DNA from: Kordia sp039026955
Lineage (GTDB): Bacteria; Bacteroidota; Bacteroidia; Flavobacteriales; Flavobacteriaceae
Length of the DNA: 64,000 nucleotides
Assembly: GCA_039026955.1 (NCBI GenBank)
Contig: JBCCLH010000003.1
Span: 1 to 64,000, forward strand
Direction: 5' to 3'
The notes beneath the pieces were generated by a model. It had not been told where the DNA came from, searched no databases, and saw only the letters and a list, made by a program, of their open reading frames with translations. Shown here piece by piece: positions 34,100 to 43,190 of the stretch (the stretch's first letter is position 1; each line of letters begins with the position of its first letter). Made by a program: the position numbers and the translations under genes.

Positions 34100-35719
34100 T
34101 TAACGAAAGTTACTGACAGCCCGCCATATTCTCCGCCAGACAAAACTAATTTCATGAGAAGTTAGTTTTTTGTTTTTGCGGAGGGATTTATTTGGTTCCG
34201 ACGGTGGGAATAACTGCGGATGTTTTTCTTTAACCTTTTGGATAGCACGCGGGAGAAAAAACGGCTGATAATCTATAGTTTTGGCTTGTAATTGCCAGTT
34301 CCTGCCAATGGAACGCAACAGGTCTTGTTTTTGGTGCTTGGTACCATGAGTGAGAATCGTTTTCCCCCTGTGGATCATATCTAGCTGCTGCATTATTTCT
34401 TTCGTTTGTTTGGCTTGGAGTTGGTTTTGAGTGGTGATTTGCTGTTTGCAGTCTTGGATTTGGATAGTAAGTTTACGAAGCTTGTCTTTCATAAGGGCGC
34501 GGATGTCTGCATCACTTTCTAAGACCAGATTGTCGAGCACTTGGGCATGATCTTTTTCTAAACGACATTGTGTTTGCTGTAACGCTTTAATTTTTCCTAG
34601 GTCAAGCGCATCAGAAACTGTTTTTTGTTTTGCGAGTTCTTGTTTCCCAAAGGCAATCACCTCATCCGGGAGATGGAGTTTTTCCAAATGTTTGAGAAGC
34701 TGCTGTTCCACGCCTTTTTTAGCGAGTGGTTTTTCTGCACATTTGGTATGGCGTCTTTTTCTGGTGCATTTGTAATAATCAAACGCTTTGAAAACCCCCG
34801 TTCTTTTAATCTTCTTTCTTTTTCTTTCTCCGGTAATACAGGCACCACAACACCCACACGTAAACACACCTTTAAAATCAAACGTATTCGCTGCTTGTCG
34901 GGTTTGGGGTTTTTGCGATAAGAACTGTTGTACGTTCTCAAAGTCACTTTGGCTCAGCATAGGTTTATGATTGCCAACGTGAAGCTTTCCTTGCCAACGG
35001 AACAATCCACAGTAAAACGGGTTGCGGAATATGCGATGGAATGACGAAAAACTGATACAATGAGGTTTGTATTTCCCGTTTCTCATTCGCCCATGAAGCG
35101 GATAGTTTTGCTCCATAAGACGATAGAGGTCTGCGAGTTGGTATTTCTGCGCAATGAGAAACTGCCACAACATTTGGAGACGCGGAAACATGACAGGATC
35201 TGTGTCGATATACTTATTGCCTTTATGGGTACCACAATTTCTGTATCCGAGCGGTGCACAAGCGGGGTACAACCCCTTGGCAAGTTTACTTTGTTGACCG
35301 GGCTTTACATTAATACTCAAAGTACGAGAATACTCTGAGGCCATGGCATTCTCTAAACTGAAAAGAATCTGGCTTTCTGAGGGCAGATAAGTTTTCTCAA
35401 TAGTGACAATTCTGGCTATAGCCCCATCAGCTAGTAACTGACAGATGATGCCGCTTTCTAATGGGTTACGAGACAAACGATCGGTTTTCCACGTAAGAAT
35501 AGTCTTGACAGGACCAGATTGAACTAGCTCAATGAGGCGATTAAAGCCTGACCGGAGATGTGGTTTGCGAGCCGATTTCTCATCCATGATTGTCTGCACA
35601 ATGCGAAAGCCTTGTGAATGTGCCAGCTCACGCATAACTGATTTTTGGGACTCAATGGACTGGATTTGCTTATGGAGGTCTTCTGAAGATTTACGAACGT
35701 AGAGATAGCAGGGAATCAT
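34100..35719 (-). CDS. Large serine recombinase (resolvase/invertase family)
   Basis: Site-specific DNA recombinase of 539 aa. The N-terminal catalytic domain has the active-site Ser in CYLYVRKSSED (Ser11), and the Arg motif in TWKTDRLSRNP. A recombinase domain follows (about 165-270, GYRNCG, FHRIFRNPFYCGLF). Then comes a zinc ribbon at about 290-335 (FTCGCCGACITGERK, YYKCTRKRRHTKCAEK), then a coiled coil (about 370-445). The GC content is visibly higher than in the preceding cargo. Its role next to a tyrosine integrase is unclear: it may come from an older element nested in the island, or act in DNA inversion. It is convergent to the membrane-protein gene, 26 bp apart. Confidence 0.93.
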   Translation of the reverse strand: MIPCYLYVRKSSEDLHKQIQSIESQKSVMRELAHSQGFRIVQTIMDEKSARKPHLRSGFNRLIELVQSGPVKTILTWKTDRLSRNPLESGIICQLLADGAIARIVTIEKTYLPSESQILFSLENAMASEYSRTLSINVKPGQQSKLAKGLYPACAPLGYRNCGTHKGNKYIDTDPVMFPRLQMLWQFLIAQKYQLADLYRLMEQNYPLHGRMRNGKYKPHCISFSSFHRIFRNPFYCGLFRWQGKLHVGNHKPMLSQSDFENVQQFLSQKPQTRQAANTFDFKGVFTCGCCGACITGERKRKKIKRTGVFKAFDYYKCTRKRRHTKCAEKPLAKKGVEQQLLKHLEKLHLPDEVIAFGKQELAKQKTVSDALDLGKIKALQQTQCRLEKDHAQVLDNLVLESDADIRALMKDKLRKLTIQIQDCKQQITTQNQLQAKQTKEIMQQLDMIHRGKTILTHGTKHQKQDLLRSIGRNWQLQAKTIDYQPFFLPRAIQKVKEKHPQLFPPSEPNKSLRKNKKLTSHEISFVWRRIWRAVSNFR

Positions 35720-35798
35720 TATGAATAATTATAGAATGGAAAACACTACCATGCGAATCAATCGAGTTCTGACCACTTCCGAACACTCTCAGAGGGTA

Positions 35799-35957
35799 TT
35801 AATCAGACTCACTGTTATTGGTCAGATCAATGAAGTTAACGAGTGCAGAAAGAATATGAGCGGCTTCTTGGGTAGGTAACTTTTTCCCGTAATGTTTGGC
35901 ATAGAGTTTTATAAACTCTTTGAGAGTTGTTTCGTCGTATTGAGCAGAAAATGCCAT
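35799..35957 (-). CDS. Small helical protein upstream of the serine recombinase
   Basis: The ATG at 35957 (MAFSAQYDETTLKEFIKLYA) gives 52 aa; the longer frame from 35984 would add an unlikely hydrophobic start. The core, with TLKEFIKLYAKHYGKKLPTQ followed by EAAHILSALVNFIDL, has the shape of the tiny two-helix proteins that I recall beside recombinase genes in many bacteria. It may be an accessory factor. It lies 79 bp before the recombinase on the same strand. Confidence 0.6.
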   Translation of the reverse strand: MAFSAQYDETTLKEFIKLYAKHYGKKLPTQEAAHILSALVNFIDLTNNSESD

Positions 35958-36137
35958 AGAGAATACCAAAAGAAAAAATCCCATTGAAAAAATGGGCTGT
36001 TATTTGTAACAGGCAGAAACAAAGGAAAAGAAATTTTTTTTGTCACCGCTCTAATAGATAATTCATAATTCGTTATAGAAAGGTATAAAAGAGTAAATAA
36101 AGCCTGAAAAAGTTGTCGAATAGTTTTCTAAAAGAAA

Positions 36138-36169
36138 AAAGACCTACAAGAAAAATCTTGTAAGTCTTT
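36138..36169 (-). terminator. Terminator after the tRNA cluster
   Basis: AAAGACCTACAAGA pairs with TCTTGTAAGTCTTT (one mismatch). On the minus strand it follows tRNA-Arg by 11 bp. It lies just inside the right end of the element, so the element brought its own terminator for the tRNA. Confidence 0.7.
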
Positions 36170-36180
36170 GTAAATCAATG

Positions 36181-36254
36181 TGATCGCGACAGGATTCGAA
36201 CCTGTGACCGTCTGCTTAGAAGGCAGATGCTCTATCCAGCTGAGCTACGCGACC
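36181..36254 (-). tRNA. tRNA-Arg(TCT)
   Basis: The minus strand folds into a complete tRNA: acceptor GGTCGCG with CGCGATC, D-arm AGCTCAGCTGGATAGAGC, anticodon TCT in CTTCTAA, and T-arm GGTTCGAATCC. It is the integration target of the element; its 3' half is duplicated at 29729-29775. Confidence 0.95.
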
Positions 36255-36350
36255 TGACCGAGTGTTAAGAAAATGTCTAGTGGACATTTTTAGCGAGAGT
36301 GCCACCATGCGCGTGGACTCGTTTCGCTTCACTCTATTATTTACAATATG

Positions 36351-36425
36351 TCGGGGTGGCAGGATTCGAACCTGCGACCTCCGCGTCCCAAACGCGGCGC
36401 GATAACCGGGCTACGCTACACCCCG
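36351..36425 (-). tRNA. tRNA-Pro(TGG)
   Basis: On the minus strand the acceptor CGGGGTG pairs with CACCCCG, the anticodon is TGG within GTTTGGGAC, and the T-arm is GGTTCGAATCC. Confidence 0.95.
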
Positions 36426-36507
36426 AAAAATTTTAAATTCGTAATGTAGCTTAATTTTAATAGTATCAAAAAACTACATTCTGAAAAGTTTATGTATATT
36501 CAAAAAG

Positions 36508-36589
36508 CGGAGAGACCGGGATTCGAACCCGGGCATCCCTAAGGATGACAGCTTAGCAGGCTGCTGCATTACCACTCTGCCACCTCTCC
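36508..36589 (-). tRNA. tRNA-Ser(GCT)
   Basis: On the minus strand the acceptor GGAGAGG pairs with TCTCTCC, the anticodon is GCT within CTGCTAAGC, and a long variable arm (GTCATCCTTAGGGATG) typical of tRNA-Ser precedes the T-arm. Confidence 0.93.
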
Positions 36590-36739
36590 AATATTCTCTG
36601 TGAATTCAGAACTTGTACAATTGTGAAATTGCGGTTGCAAATGTAACTGTTCCTTTCGTATCACACAACTATTTGCCTGTTTTTTTGGACTTTTTCTGCT
36701 ATTTTTTTTACAATAATTTAATTTTCAATTCACTACCAA

Positions 36740-38833
36740 TTATTCTGGGTATTCAATTCGTAAATGATAGATATTGTTTAGCTTCTTTTTTAAGACTTTT
36801 TTGATGGTTACGATTTCCTTTAGCGTAATATCTGCATTCATAAATTGCTGCGCGTCCATTTGCTTATCGATGATCCGTTCTACGAATTCATCAATTTTTT
36901 GGGAAGTCGGTTCTTTTAAACTTTTGGAAGCCGCTTCTACCGAATCTGCCATCATGAGAATGGCAGTTTCTTTGGAGAACGGAATCGGTCCCGGATATTG
37001 GAATTTTTCTATGGAAACATCTTCATCCAATTCTTTGGCTTTTTGATAGAAATAATACACCGTAGAAGTCCCGTGATGTGTTCGAATGAAATCGATGATT
37101 CGGTCTGGTAATTTGTTGCTTTTCGCGATTTCGATTCCATCCAATACATGATCAATAATAGTTTTAGCACTTTCGTCAGGAGCCAATTCATCGTGCGGAT
37201 TTACAGAGGTTGCCTGATTTTCAATAAAAAACGTCGGATTGGTCATTTTTCCAATATCATGATACAACGCTCCTACTCGAACCAACATCGTATTAGCGCC
37301 GATTTCACTCGCTGCCGCTTCCGCGAGATTTGCTACTTGTAAAGAATGATGAAAGGTTCCTGGTGCTTCGTTAGCGAGTCGTTTCAATAGTTTGGAATTG
37401 GTGTCGGAAAGTTCCAACAGTGACACATCTGACACCAGTCCAAATATCTTTTCATAAATATAAATAAGCGGTTGCACAAATAAAGTTGCCAATCCGCACA
37501 AAATAAATTGTAAAAAGTATTCCCAAATGACATGCAGATTCCCAGATTCGTCCACACTAAAGACTTCTGAGAATTTTATGCCACCTTCATGCGTAATATA
37601 AAAGGCAAAATAGGCGACAATATAAATCAACGTGATTTGTCCCACAGAAATAAAGAGATTTGCCCGTTTATAAAGTTCTGAAACCGTCAAAATCGTTACG
37701 ATTCCCGCAATGATCTGTAAAAAGATATATTCTGAACTATTCGGCACAATAAATCCTAATAATAATACCGTAAGTACGTGCGCGAACAAGCCTAAACGCG
37801 CATCAAAAAAAGCTTTGAGAATGAGCGGTAAAATACACAACGGAACTACATATACGTATTTGGTATTGTATTTTACAATGAGCGTCGTCAACACAATCAT
37901 AAACACAATGTTCATGAAAATAAAGGTGACTTTGTTGTTGTTTTCGTAGATTTCTGGACGGTATTTTCGAATGAATAACAACAACATCATCAACGCCAAA
38001 GCGACTAAAATGATGTAGCCGAACACAATCCAATTGTAATTAGATTCGTTCCAAACTTGCGATTCGTATTCTTTTTTAAGTGAGTTTAGTTGTTCTAATT
38101 TTTTTCCTTCTACAACTTCTCCTTTAGCGATAATTCGGATGCCTTTTTGCACATTGCCACGAGTCGGAGAAATGCCGCTTAATTCGGTTGCCAATACAGA
38201 ATCTGTATACTCTTGATCCAATCGTACATTAGGCTCTATAATTTCAAAGAAAAGATTGTACAAAAATGTTTCGTATTCCTCTAAAGCAGCTCTTTGTACA
38301 AAATTTCTAATATCGTCTTGAAGACTGTTGAGTTTGATGAAGCTGTTGTAACTCACAATGCCTTTCTGCACGTTATTCTCCATCAACACCACCAACTTAT
38401 CAGTCTGAGATTCATCTACGGTAGCAATGACGCCATAGCGATAGAAATTATCCAATAATTGACTGGTTTTTCGTTTTAAATTGTTAAATCCGCCTTTGTC
38501 AATCAAACTATCAATCGCAAAAAGTTGATTGAATTGATTTTCGAAATCATTCCGTACTTTATCTACAACATTACTATCATATTCGTAATACGTTTTTGCG
38601 TTTATAGTCAGTTCTGCTTTTTCTTTTTCTATTTCTTCAGAAGCTTTGACAATGGGAAAATCAAAAGGAGCAATCAAAGTCTCATATTGCCACGGTTTTC
38701 CTTTTTGAAACTCATACTGAAACTTTCCGCCTTTCGGGAAAAGATATACTACTAAAACTGTGGTGAGAATGTGTAATAGCAGTTTATATATAAACGATTG
38801 ATTCTTATATAATTTGGTGATGAGTTGCTTCAT
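36740..38833 (-). CDS. 7TMR-HD family phosphohydrolase (PgpH-like, probable c-di-AMP phosphodiesterase)
   Basis: Membrane-bound HD-domain protein of 697 aa. The N-terminus has a membrane segment, then a large extracytoplasmic domain (about 45-270), then about seven membrane segments (about 270-460). The cytoplasmic HD domain (about 480-650) shows PGTFHHSLQVANLAEAAA, the metal-binding HDIGK in GALYHDIGKMTNPTFF, IDHV, IRTHHGTS, and the late MMADSVEAASKSL. This architecture is that of Listeria PgpH, which degrades cyclic di-AMP; that specificity is inferred from the family. It lies downstream of the tRNAs on the same strand. Confidence 0.93.
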   Translation of the reverse strand: MKQLITKLYKNQSFIYKLLLHILTTVLVVYLFPKGGKFQYEFQKGKPWQYETLIAPFDFPIVKASEEIEKEKAELTINAKTYYEYDSNVVDKVRNDFENQFNQLFAIDSLIDKGGFNNLKRKTSQLLDNFYRYGVIATVDESQTDKLVVLMENNVQKGIVSYNSFIKLNSLQDDIRNFVQRAALEEYETFLYNLFFEIIEPNVRLDQEYTDSVLATELSGISPTRGNVQKGIRIIAKGEVVEGKKLEQLNSLKKEYESQVWNESNYNWIVFGYIILVALALMMLLLFIRKYRPEIYENNNKVTFIFMNIVFMIVLTTLIVKYNTKYVYVVPLCILPLILKAFFDARLGLFAHVLTVLLLGFIVPNSSEYIFLQIIAGIVTILTVSELYKRANLFISVGQITLIYIVAYFAFYITHEGGIKFSEVFSVDESGNLHVIWEYFLQFILCGLATLFVQPLIYIYEKIFGLVSDVSLLELSDTNSKLLKRLANEAPGTFHHSLQVANLAEAAASEIGANTMLVRVGALYHDIGKMTNPTFFIENQATSVNPHDELAPDESAKTIIDHVLDGIEIAKSNKLPDRIIDFIRTHHGTSTVYYFYQKAKELDEDVSIEKFQYPGPIPFSKETAILMMADSVEAASKSLKEPTSQKIDEFVERIIDKQMDAQQFMNADITLKEIVTIKKVLKKKLNNIYHLRIEYPE

Positions 38834-39265
38834 TAAACGAATATAGGTAATATTTAAAAGTAATAAAATTAACCGTGTCTTATTATTTCGTGCAATTTAT
38901 TTTTATCGGCCGATAGCTTCCGCCAGCATAAAAATCTTGAGGAAAAAAGCATTCAAAATTGAAACCCAAATACGGAGTCGTTTTGGCAGTTATTAAACTT
39001 GTCATAAATTTTAATTGCTTTTTACTGAAGTAATTGAAACTTTTTCTTCTGGTTGTGAATTTATCTTATTTTGCCCTAATTTTAACTTTTTTTCCCAACG
39101 TAGCTAAGGTTATGTTGCTCAAAAAAGGCTTCATTAGACCAAAAAATCTGAAATTCTCGCTACAAAACAAAAAGTTTAAATCACTTCATTGCTTAATTGA
39201 TAATTTATACGGATATCTTCTAAAAAATAATTAAATTCGCAGCTAGTAAATTATAAGCAAAAATC
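38834..39265. other. 432-bp intergenic region between divergent genes
   Basis: I see no convincing gene. A 66-codon frame at 39034-39234 lacks similarity to anything I recognise. No perfect TAnnTTTG promoter element is apparent. The region must hold both divergent promoters. Confidence 0.4.
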
Positions 39266-40444
39266 ATGAGTAAAAAAGTTGTTATTGTTGCAGCAGCTAG
39301 AACTCCAATCGGAAGTTTTTTAGGCGCTCTATCCACGATACCTGCTCCAAAGTTAGGAGCTACAGCAATCAAAGGTGCTTTGGCACAAATTAATTTAGCT
39401 CCAGAACACGTTGAAGAAGTGATTATGGGGAATGTTGTACAAGCTGGTACTGGGCAAGCTCCTGCAAGACAAGCCGCTATTTTTGCTGGAATTCCTGATA
39501 CGGTTCCATGCACAACGGTAAATAAAGTGTGTGCTTCTGGAATGAAAGCCGTAATGCAAGCAGCACAAGCCATTGCGTTAGGTGATGCTGAAATTGTGGT
39601 TGCCGGAGGAATGGAAAACATGAGTTTAATTCCACATTACTATCACGCAAGAAGCGCTACAAAATTTGGACCTGCCAAAATGGAAGACGGAATGCAGAAA
39701 GACGGTTTGGTAGATGTGTATGACAATGTCGCGATGGGCGTTTGTGCAGATGCATGCGCTACAGAATATAACTTTTCAAGAGAAGACCAAGATGCTTTTG
39801 CAATTCAATCATACGAACGCTCTGCGAAAGCATGGGCAGAAGGAAAGTTTGCCAACGAAGTAGTTCCTGTAGAAGTTCCACAAAGACGTGGCGAACCAAT
39901 AGTTGTAAACGAAGATGAAGAATACAAGAATGTAAAAATGGAAAAAGTTCCAAATCTACGTCCTGCCTTTACGAAAGATGGTACGGTAACCGCTGCGAAT
40001 GCTTCTACAATCAATGACGGTGCCGGCGCCATGGTTTTAATGAGTGCCGAAAAAGCTGCTGAATTAGGATTGACACCTTTAGCTACGGTAAGAGGATACG
40101 CAGATGCTGCACACGAACCAAAATGGTTTACCACTGCACCAGCCAAAGCACTTCCAAAAGCCTTGGCAAAAGCAAATGTAAGTATGGATGAAGTTGATTA
40201 TTTTGAATTCAACGAAGCATTCTCTGTAGTTGGATTGGCAAATATGAAGATTTTAGGACTTTCTGATGACAAAGTAAATGTAAATGGTGGCGCAGTTTCT
40301 TTAGGACATCCGTTAGGTTGTTCTGGAGTGCGAATTTTAATTACTTTGTTGAATGTGTTAGCACAAAATAATGCAAAAATCGGAGCAGCAGCGATCTGTA
40401 ACGGTGGTGGTGGTGCTTCTGCATTTGTTGTTGAAAGAGCCTAA
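39266..40444 (+). CDS. atoB: Acetyl-CoA C-acetyltransferase (thiolase)
   Basis: Cytoplasmic thiolase that condenses two acetyl-CoA or cleaves acetoacetyl-CoA. Its 392-aa length and sequence match the biosynthetic thiolase type. The acyl-accepting Cys89 is in TVNKVCASGMKA, the signature ANASTINDGAGAMVL is intact, as are FNEAFSVV, the catalytic His in GGAVSLGHPLGCSG, and the second Cys in AAICNGGGGASA. Its role in fatty or amino acid metabolism cannot be decided from context. An NlpC/P60 gene follows after 34 bp and may be co-transcribed. Confidence 0.96.
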   Translation: MSKKVVIVAAARTPIGSFLGALSTIPAPKLGATAIKGALAQINLAPEHVEEVIMGNVVQAGTGQAPARQAAIFAGIPDTVPCTTVNKVCASGMKAVMQAAQAIALGDAEIVVAGGMENMSLIPHYYHARSATKFGPAKMEDGMQKDGLVDVYDNVAMGVCADACATEYNFSREDQDAFAIQSYERSAKAWAEGKFANEVVPVEVPQRRGEPIVVNEDEEYKNVKMEKVPNLRPAFTKDGTVTAANASTINDGAGAMVLMSAEKAAELGLTPLATVRGYADAAHEPKWFTTAPAKALPKALAKANVSMDEVDYFEFNEAFSVVGLANMKILGLSDDKVNVNGGAVSLGHPLGCSGVRILITLLNVLAQNNAKIGAAAICNGGGGASAFVVERA

Positions 40445-40478
40445 TTTCCAATCCAAAAAAATACCTGATTTTATATAG

Positions 40479-41225
40479 ATGCAATACGGAATTTGCAATT
40501 TAAGTATTGTTCCGCTTCGTGCAGAACCAAACGATACGAGTGAACTAGTATCGCAAGTGTTGTATGGAGAACATTTTAAAGTGTTGGAACAACGCAAAAA
40601 ATGGAGTCGAATTCGAATTGCGTTTGATAAGTATGAAGGCTGGATTGACAACAAACAGTATCTAGAAATCACCGAGGATATTTATAAAGAGAAAGATAAA
40701 GAAGCATTGATTTTATCTTCTGATTTGGTCGAATTTGTCTCTGATGAAACAAAATTAATGCCCATCCCAATTGGTTCGGTATTAAATTCCTTATCCTTTC
40801 TCTCACATCAACATGACGGAAATACAGTCAGTGGCATTGTTTCCAAAGAACATATTATCAAAACTTCCTATATGTATCTTGGTGCTCCGTATTTATGGGG
40901 CGGAAAAACACCTTTTGGGATTGACTGTTCTGGCTTTACGCAAATGGTGTATAAGTTGAATGGTTACCAATTGTTACGAGATGCTTCACAACAAGCAACA
41001 CAAGGAGAAGCCTTAAGTTTTATTGAAGAAAGTGAACCTGGCGATTTGGCATTTTTTGATAATGAAGAAGGTGCCATTATTCATGTCGGAATCATCATGG
41101 AGAATAATTACATCATCCACGCACATGGAAAAGTTCGTATTGATCGTATTGATCATTCAGGAATTTTCAATGTAGAAACCAATCGACATACACACAGACT
41201 TCGTGTGATTAAGAAGATTATTTAA
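40479..41225 (+). CDS. NlpC/P60-family cell-wall hydrolase with N-terminal SH3 domains
   Basis: Predicted gamma-D-glutamyl-diamino-acid endopeptidase acting on peptidoglycan peptides. An SH3-like part spans about 1-125 (VPLRAEPNDTSELVSQVLYG, WSRIRIAFDKYEGWID). The NlpC/P60 domain begins at about 130 with YLGAPYLWGGKTPFGIDCSGF, where Cys150 is the nucleophile. The His in AIIHVGII and YIIHAHG complete the active site. No signal peptide is visible, so it may act on imported muropeptides in the cytoplasm, as known for similar SH3-NlpC enzymes. Confidence 0.92.
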   Translation: MQYGICNLSIVPLRAEPNDTSELVSQVLYGEHFKVLEQRKKWSRIRIAFDKYEGWIDNKQYLEITEDIYKEKDKEALILSSDLVEFVSDETKLMPIPIGSVLNSLSFLSHQHDGNTVSGIVSKEHIIKTSYMYLGAPYLWGGKTPFGIDCSGFTQMVYKLNGYQLLRDASQQATQGEALSFIEESEPGDLAFFDNEEGAIIHVGIIMENNYIIHAHGKVRIDRIDHSGIFNVETNRHTHRLRVIKKII

Positions 41226-41399
41226 TTTGAGTTCACTACATAAAAATTGAACTTTGTCAATTCGATTTCTATAACAAATATAAGTGAGTTGCAAAGAAAC
41301 TGGTATTAAAATACTTCTCAACACAACTTGAAACGATTACTGAATCAAGCTGCGCGTAATATGGTTATAGGACATTCAAAGTGATTGTTTTATTTGATA

Positions 41400-41502
41400 C
41401 GTCATTGCGAAATTTTAGGAAAAACTTGTGGCAATCTGTTTCTTTCAAAGAGGAATGCTGCTCTGATTTAGGCAGATTACCGCGCTGTCGCTCCTAATGA
41501 CG
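41400..41502. repeat. Inverted-repeat element, CGTCATTGCGA family, copy 1
   Basis: The element begins CGTCATTGCGAA and ends CTCCTAATGACG, the inverted counterpart. Inner arms GTGGCAATCTG and CAGATTACCGC also pair. A related copy lies at 54216-54336. Such elements are frequent in flavobacterial intergenic DNA. Confidence 0.7.
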
Positions 41503-41577
41503 AATCAAACTTTTCACAACAACTGCTTGCTTTTGCTATAGAAATCAAGTGGAGATATTCAATTAAACAAAAAAATA

Positions 41578-41739
41578 ATACCAATTAAACTATAAGATGC
41601 GACTTTAGAGACGAAGTTGCTTTGGTATCATAGGACGCTGTGAATGGGTTGCATAGCCGTAGCTACGAAAACTATTCGCAAGAAACTAGGATGCCAAATG
41701 AACGAGTCTATATGTTGCATTTTATAGTTTAATTGGTAT
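41578..41739. repeat. 162-bp structured repeat, copy 1
   Basis: Terminal inverted arms of 23 bp (ATACCAATTAAACTATAA plus ATGC on the left, the inverse on the right) enclose a core with several small hairpins, among them CGTAGCTACG and the GACTTT/AAGTT pair. The core is about 85% identical to copy 2 at 49180-49342. It carries no ORF. It lies in the gap between the NlpC/P60 and TPR genes. Confidence 0.8.
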
Positions 41740-41815
41740 AATATTCAAAAGCATAAACTTTGAAACAATCCAAAATTCAGCATTCAACATGTAAAATCAA
41801 ATAACTAAAAAGCAT

Positions 41816-41844
41816 AAAAAAACCTCACAAAATTGCGAGGTTTT
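41816..41844 (-). terminator. Terminator after the TPR gene
   Basis: On the minus strand AAAACCTC pairs with GAGGTTTT, followed by a run of T, 23 bp after the stop codon. Confidence 0.8.
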
Positions 41845-41866
41845 AAAATTTTATAAAGTTTGGAAA

Positions 41867-43150
41867 TTATTGTCCAAGTTCTGCCAATTTCGCTTTTACT
41901 TGTTTGAATTTATCATCTTCTCCTAAGAAAGAGTACAATCCTTTTAATTGCTTTAAGATGCTTACATCATCAGGAACATTTTCGATAATTCCTTCTAATA
42001 TTTTTAATGACTCAATATATAAAGCTTTTTGCTGCTCTTGGTACTCTGCAAATTTCTTGTTATCGGCAGAAGAGTTTCCTAGTTCGTTCATTTTATCTAC
42101 TACTTTAGAAGCTTCATCTAAGTACGTTTTGGATAAGTTTACACCAGCATTTACGTATCCAGGATCTAATTCTAATACTTTTCTATAAGCTGCTCTCGCT
42201 TCTTCTACATCACCATTTTCAGCACTAATTACTCCGATATTGTAGTATGAATCTACGTCATTTGGATTTTTAGTGATGATTTCCTGCATGATTTCTTTAA
42301 ACTTCGCCGTATCTCCCATTTTGTAGTAGATGTTTCCTTTTGTTAATAAAAGAGAAGGATCATCTGGGCTAATTCTAATTGCATCTTCAACAGCTGCCAA
42401 CGCTTTTTCATTATCACCTACGTGATTTGTGTAAATCCAAGAAATATTCTTTACAATTTCTGGTAATCTAGACTTCGATTTTTCTTGTGTAGGACTCTTG
42501 TGTGATTTTGATCTTACAGATAAGTCTCTAATATTTTTATCTTGGAAAGGTTCTTTTTTTCCTGTAGATACGTTCACCGCAAAATACTTTGTTTTCACTC
42601 CTGTATATCCCATTTCCTTTAAAGATTGATAATGCTTTAAGGCATTGTCATAATCTTTTGCTGAAATTGAGTTTGAAGCAGCAAAATATAACAAATCTTT
42701 GTTCTCAGGTTGTAACGTATATGCAGTGTATAAGTAATTGGAAGCTTTTGCATTGTCTTTTGCGTTTTGCGCATCAATTGCTCTATCCACCAATTTACCA
42801 ACCATCGTTTGTAAATTTGGTTTAGCTTCTTTTGTATACTTAAATGATTTTTGCTCTTTTTCAAAAGCTAGTAATTTATTGTATGCATCTCCTGCAGTTT
42901 TCATAGAAGTATCGGCGTCCATACCTTTATCTGCCATGTTTTGGTATGTTTTCCCTTTCAAGAAGTAATATTGTGCTTTGTATTTAGCATCGGCACTTTC
43001 AATTGTAGATGAAATACTACTAAGCAATTCTTTTGCTTCCACAGTATTTCCTTTTTTTAATGCTTTTTCAGCAGCTTTTAATTCTTTCTTTTGTGCAAAA
43101 GAAAAGGCTGTCATCAACAATGCTGAAAAAATTAAAATTGTCTTCTTCAT
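41867..43150 (-). CDS. Exported TPR-repeat protein
   Basis: Periplasmic protein of 427 aa with the signal peptide MKKTILIFSALLMTAFSFAQ. The frame is open to 43213, but that start would overlap the end of gyrA, and the ATG at 43150 gives the perfect signal peptide. At least six tetratricopeptide repeats are visible, for example EKALKKGNTVEAKELLSSI, KALAAVEDAIRISPDDPSLL, VDSYYNIGVISAENGDVEEA, and a last one with GIIENVPDDVSILKQL. TPR proteins act as scaffolds; the partner is unknown. It starts 40 bp after gyrA on the same strand, an association that looks like one transcript. Confidence 0.9.
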   Translation of the reverse strand: MKKTILIFSALLMTAFSFAQKKELKAAEKALKKGNTVEAKELLSSISSTIESADAKYKAQYYFLKGKTYQNMADKGMDADTSMKTAGDAYNKLLAFEKEQKSFKYTKEAKPNLQTMVGKLVDRAIDAQNAKDNAKASNYLYTAYTLQPENKDLLYFAASNSISAKDYDNALKHYQSLKEMGYTGVKTKYFAVNVSTGKKEPFQDKNIRDLSVRSKSHKSPTQEKSKSRLPEIVKNISWIYTNHVGDNEKALAAVEDAIRISPDDPSLLLTKGNIYYKMGDTAKFKEIMQEIITKNPNDVDSYYNIGVISAENGDVEEARAAYRKVLELDPGYVNAGVNLSKTYLDEASKVVDKMNELGNSSADNKKFAEYQEQQKALYIESLKILEGIIENVPDDVSILKQLKGLYSFLGEDDKFKQVKAKLAELGQ

Positions 43151-43190
43151 TTTGTGAATGTTTAAAATAATTGAGGTTTTTTTATTGTTA

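Larger units (their letters stand above)
29729..36225. mobile_element. 6.5-kb integrative element in tRNA-Arg(TCT)
   Basis: The element is delimited by two identical 47-bp copies of the 3' half of tRNA-Arg (29729-29775 and 36179-36225). The right copy is part of an intact tRNA gene; the left one breaks off after AGAAGGCA. A tyrosine integrase lies immediately inside the left copy, as is usual for tRNA-targeting islands. The cargo is a response regulator, a 36-codon ORF, two unknown genes, a serine recombinase and a small helical protein. No conjugation, replication or phage structural genes are present, so it is probably a mobilisable or satellite-like island, or a remnant. Confidence 0.85.

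Noticed and set aside
39034..39234. 66-codon plus-strand ORF between the HD protein and thiolase
   Set aside because: It is built of AT-rich codons with no recognisable domain and no evident promoter. I treat it as chance.
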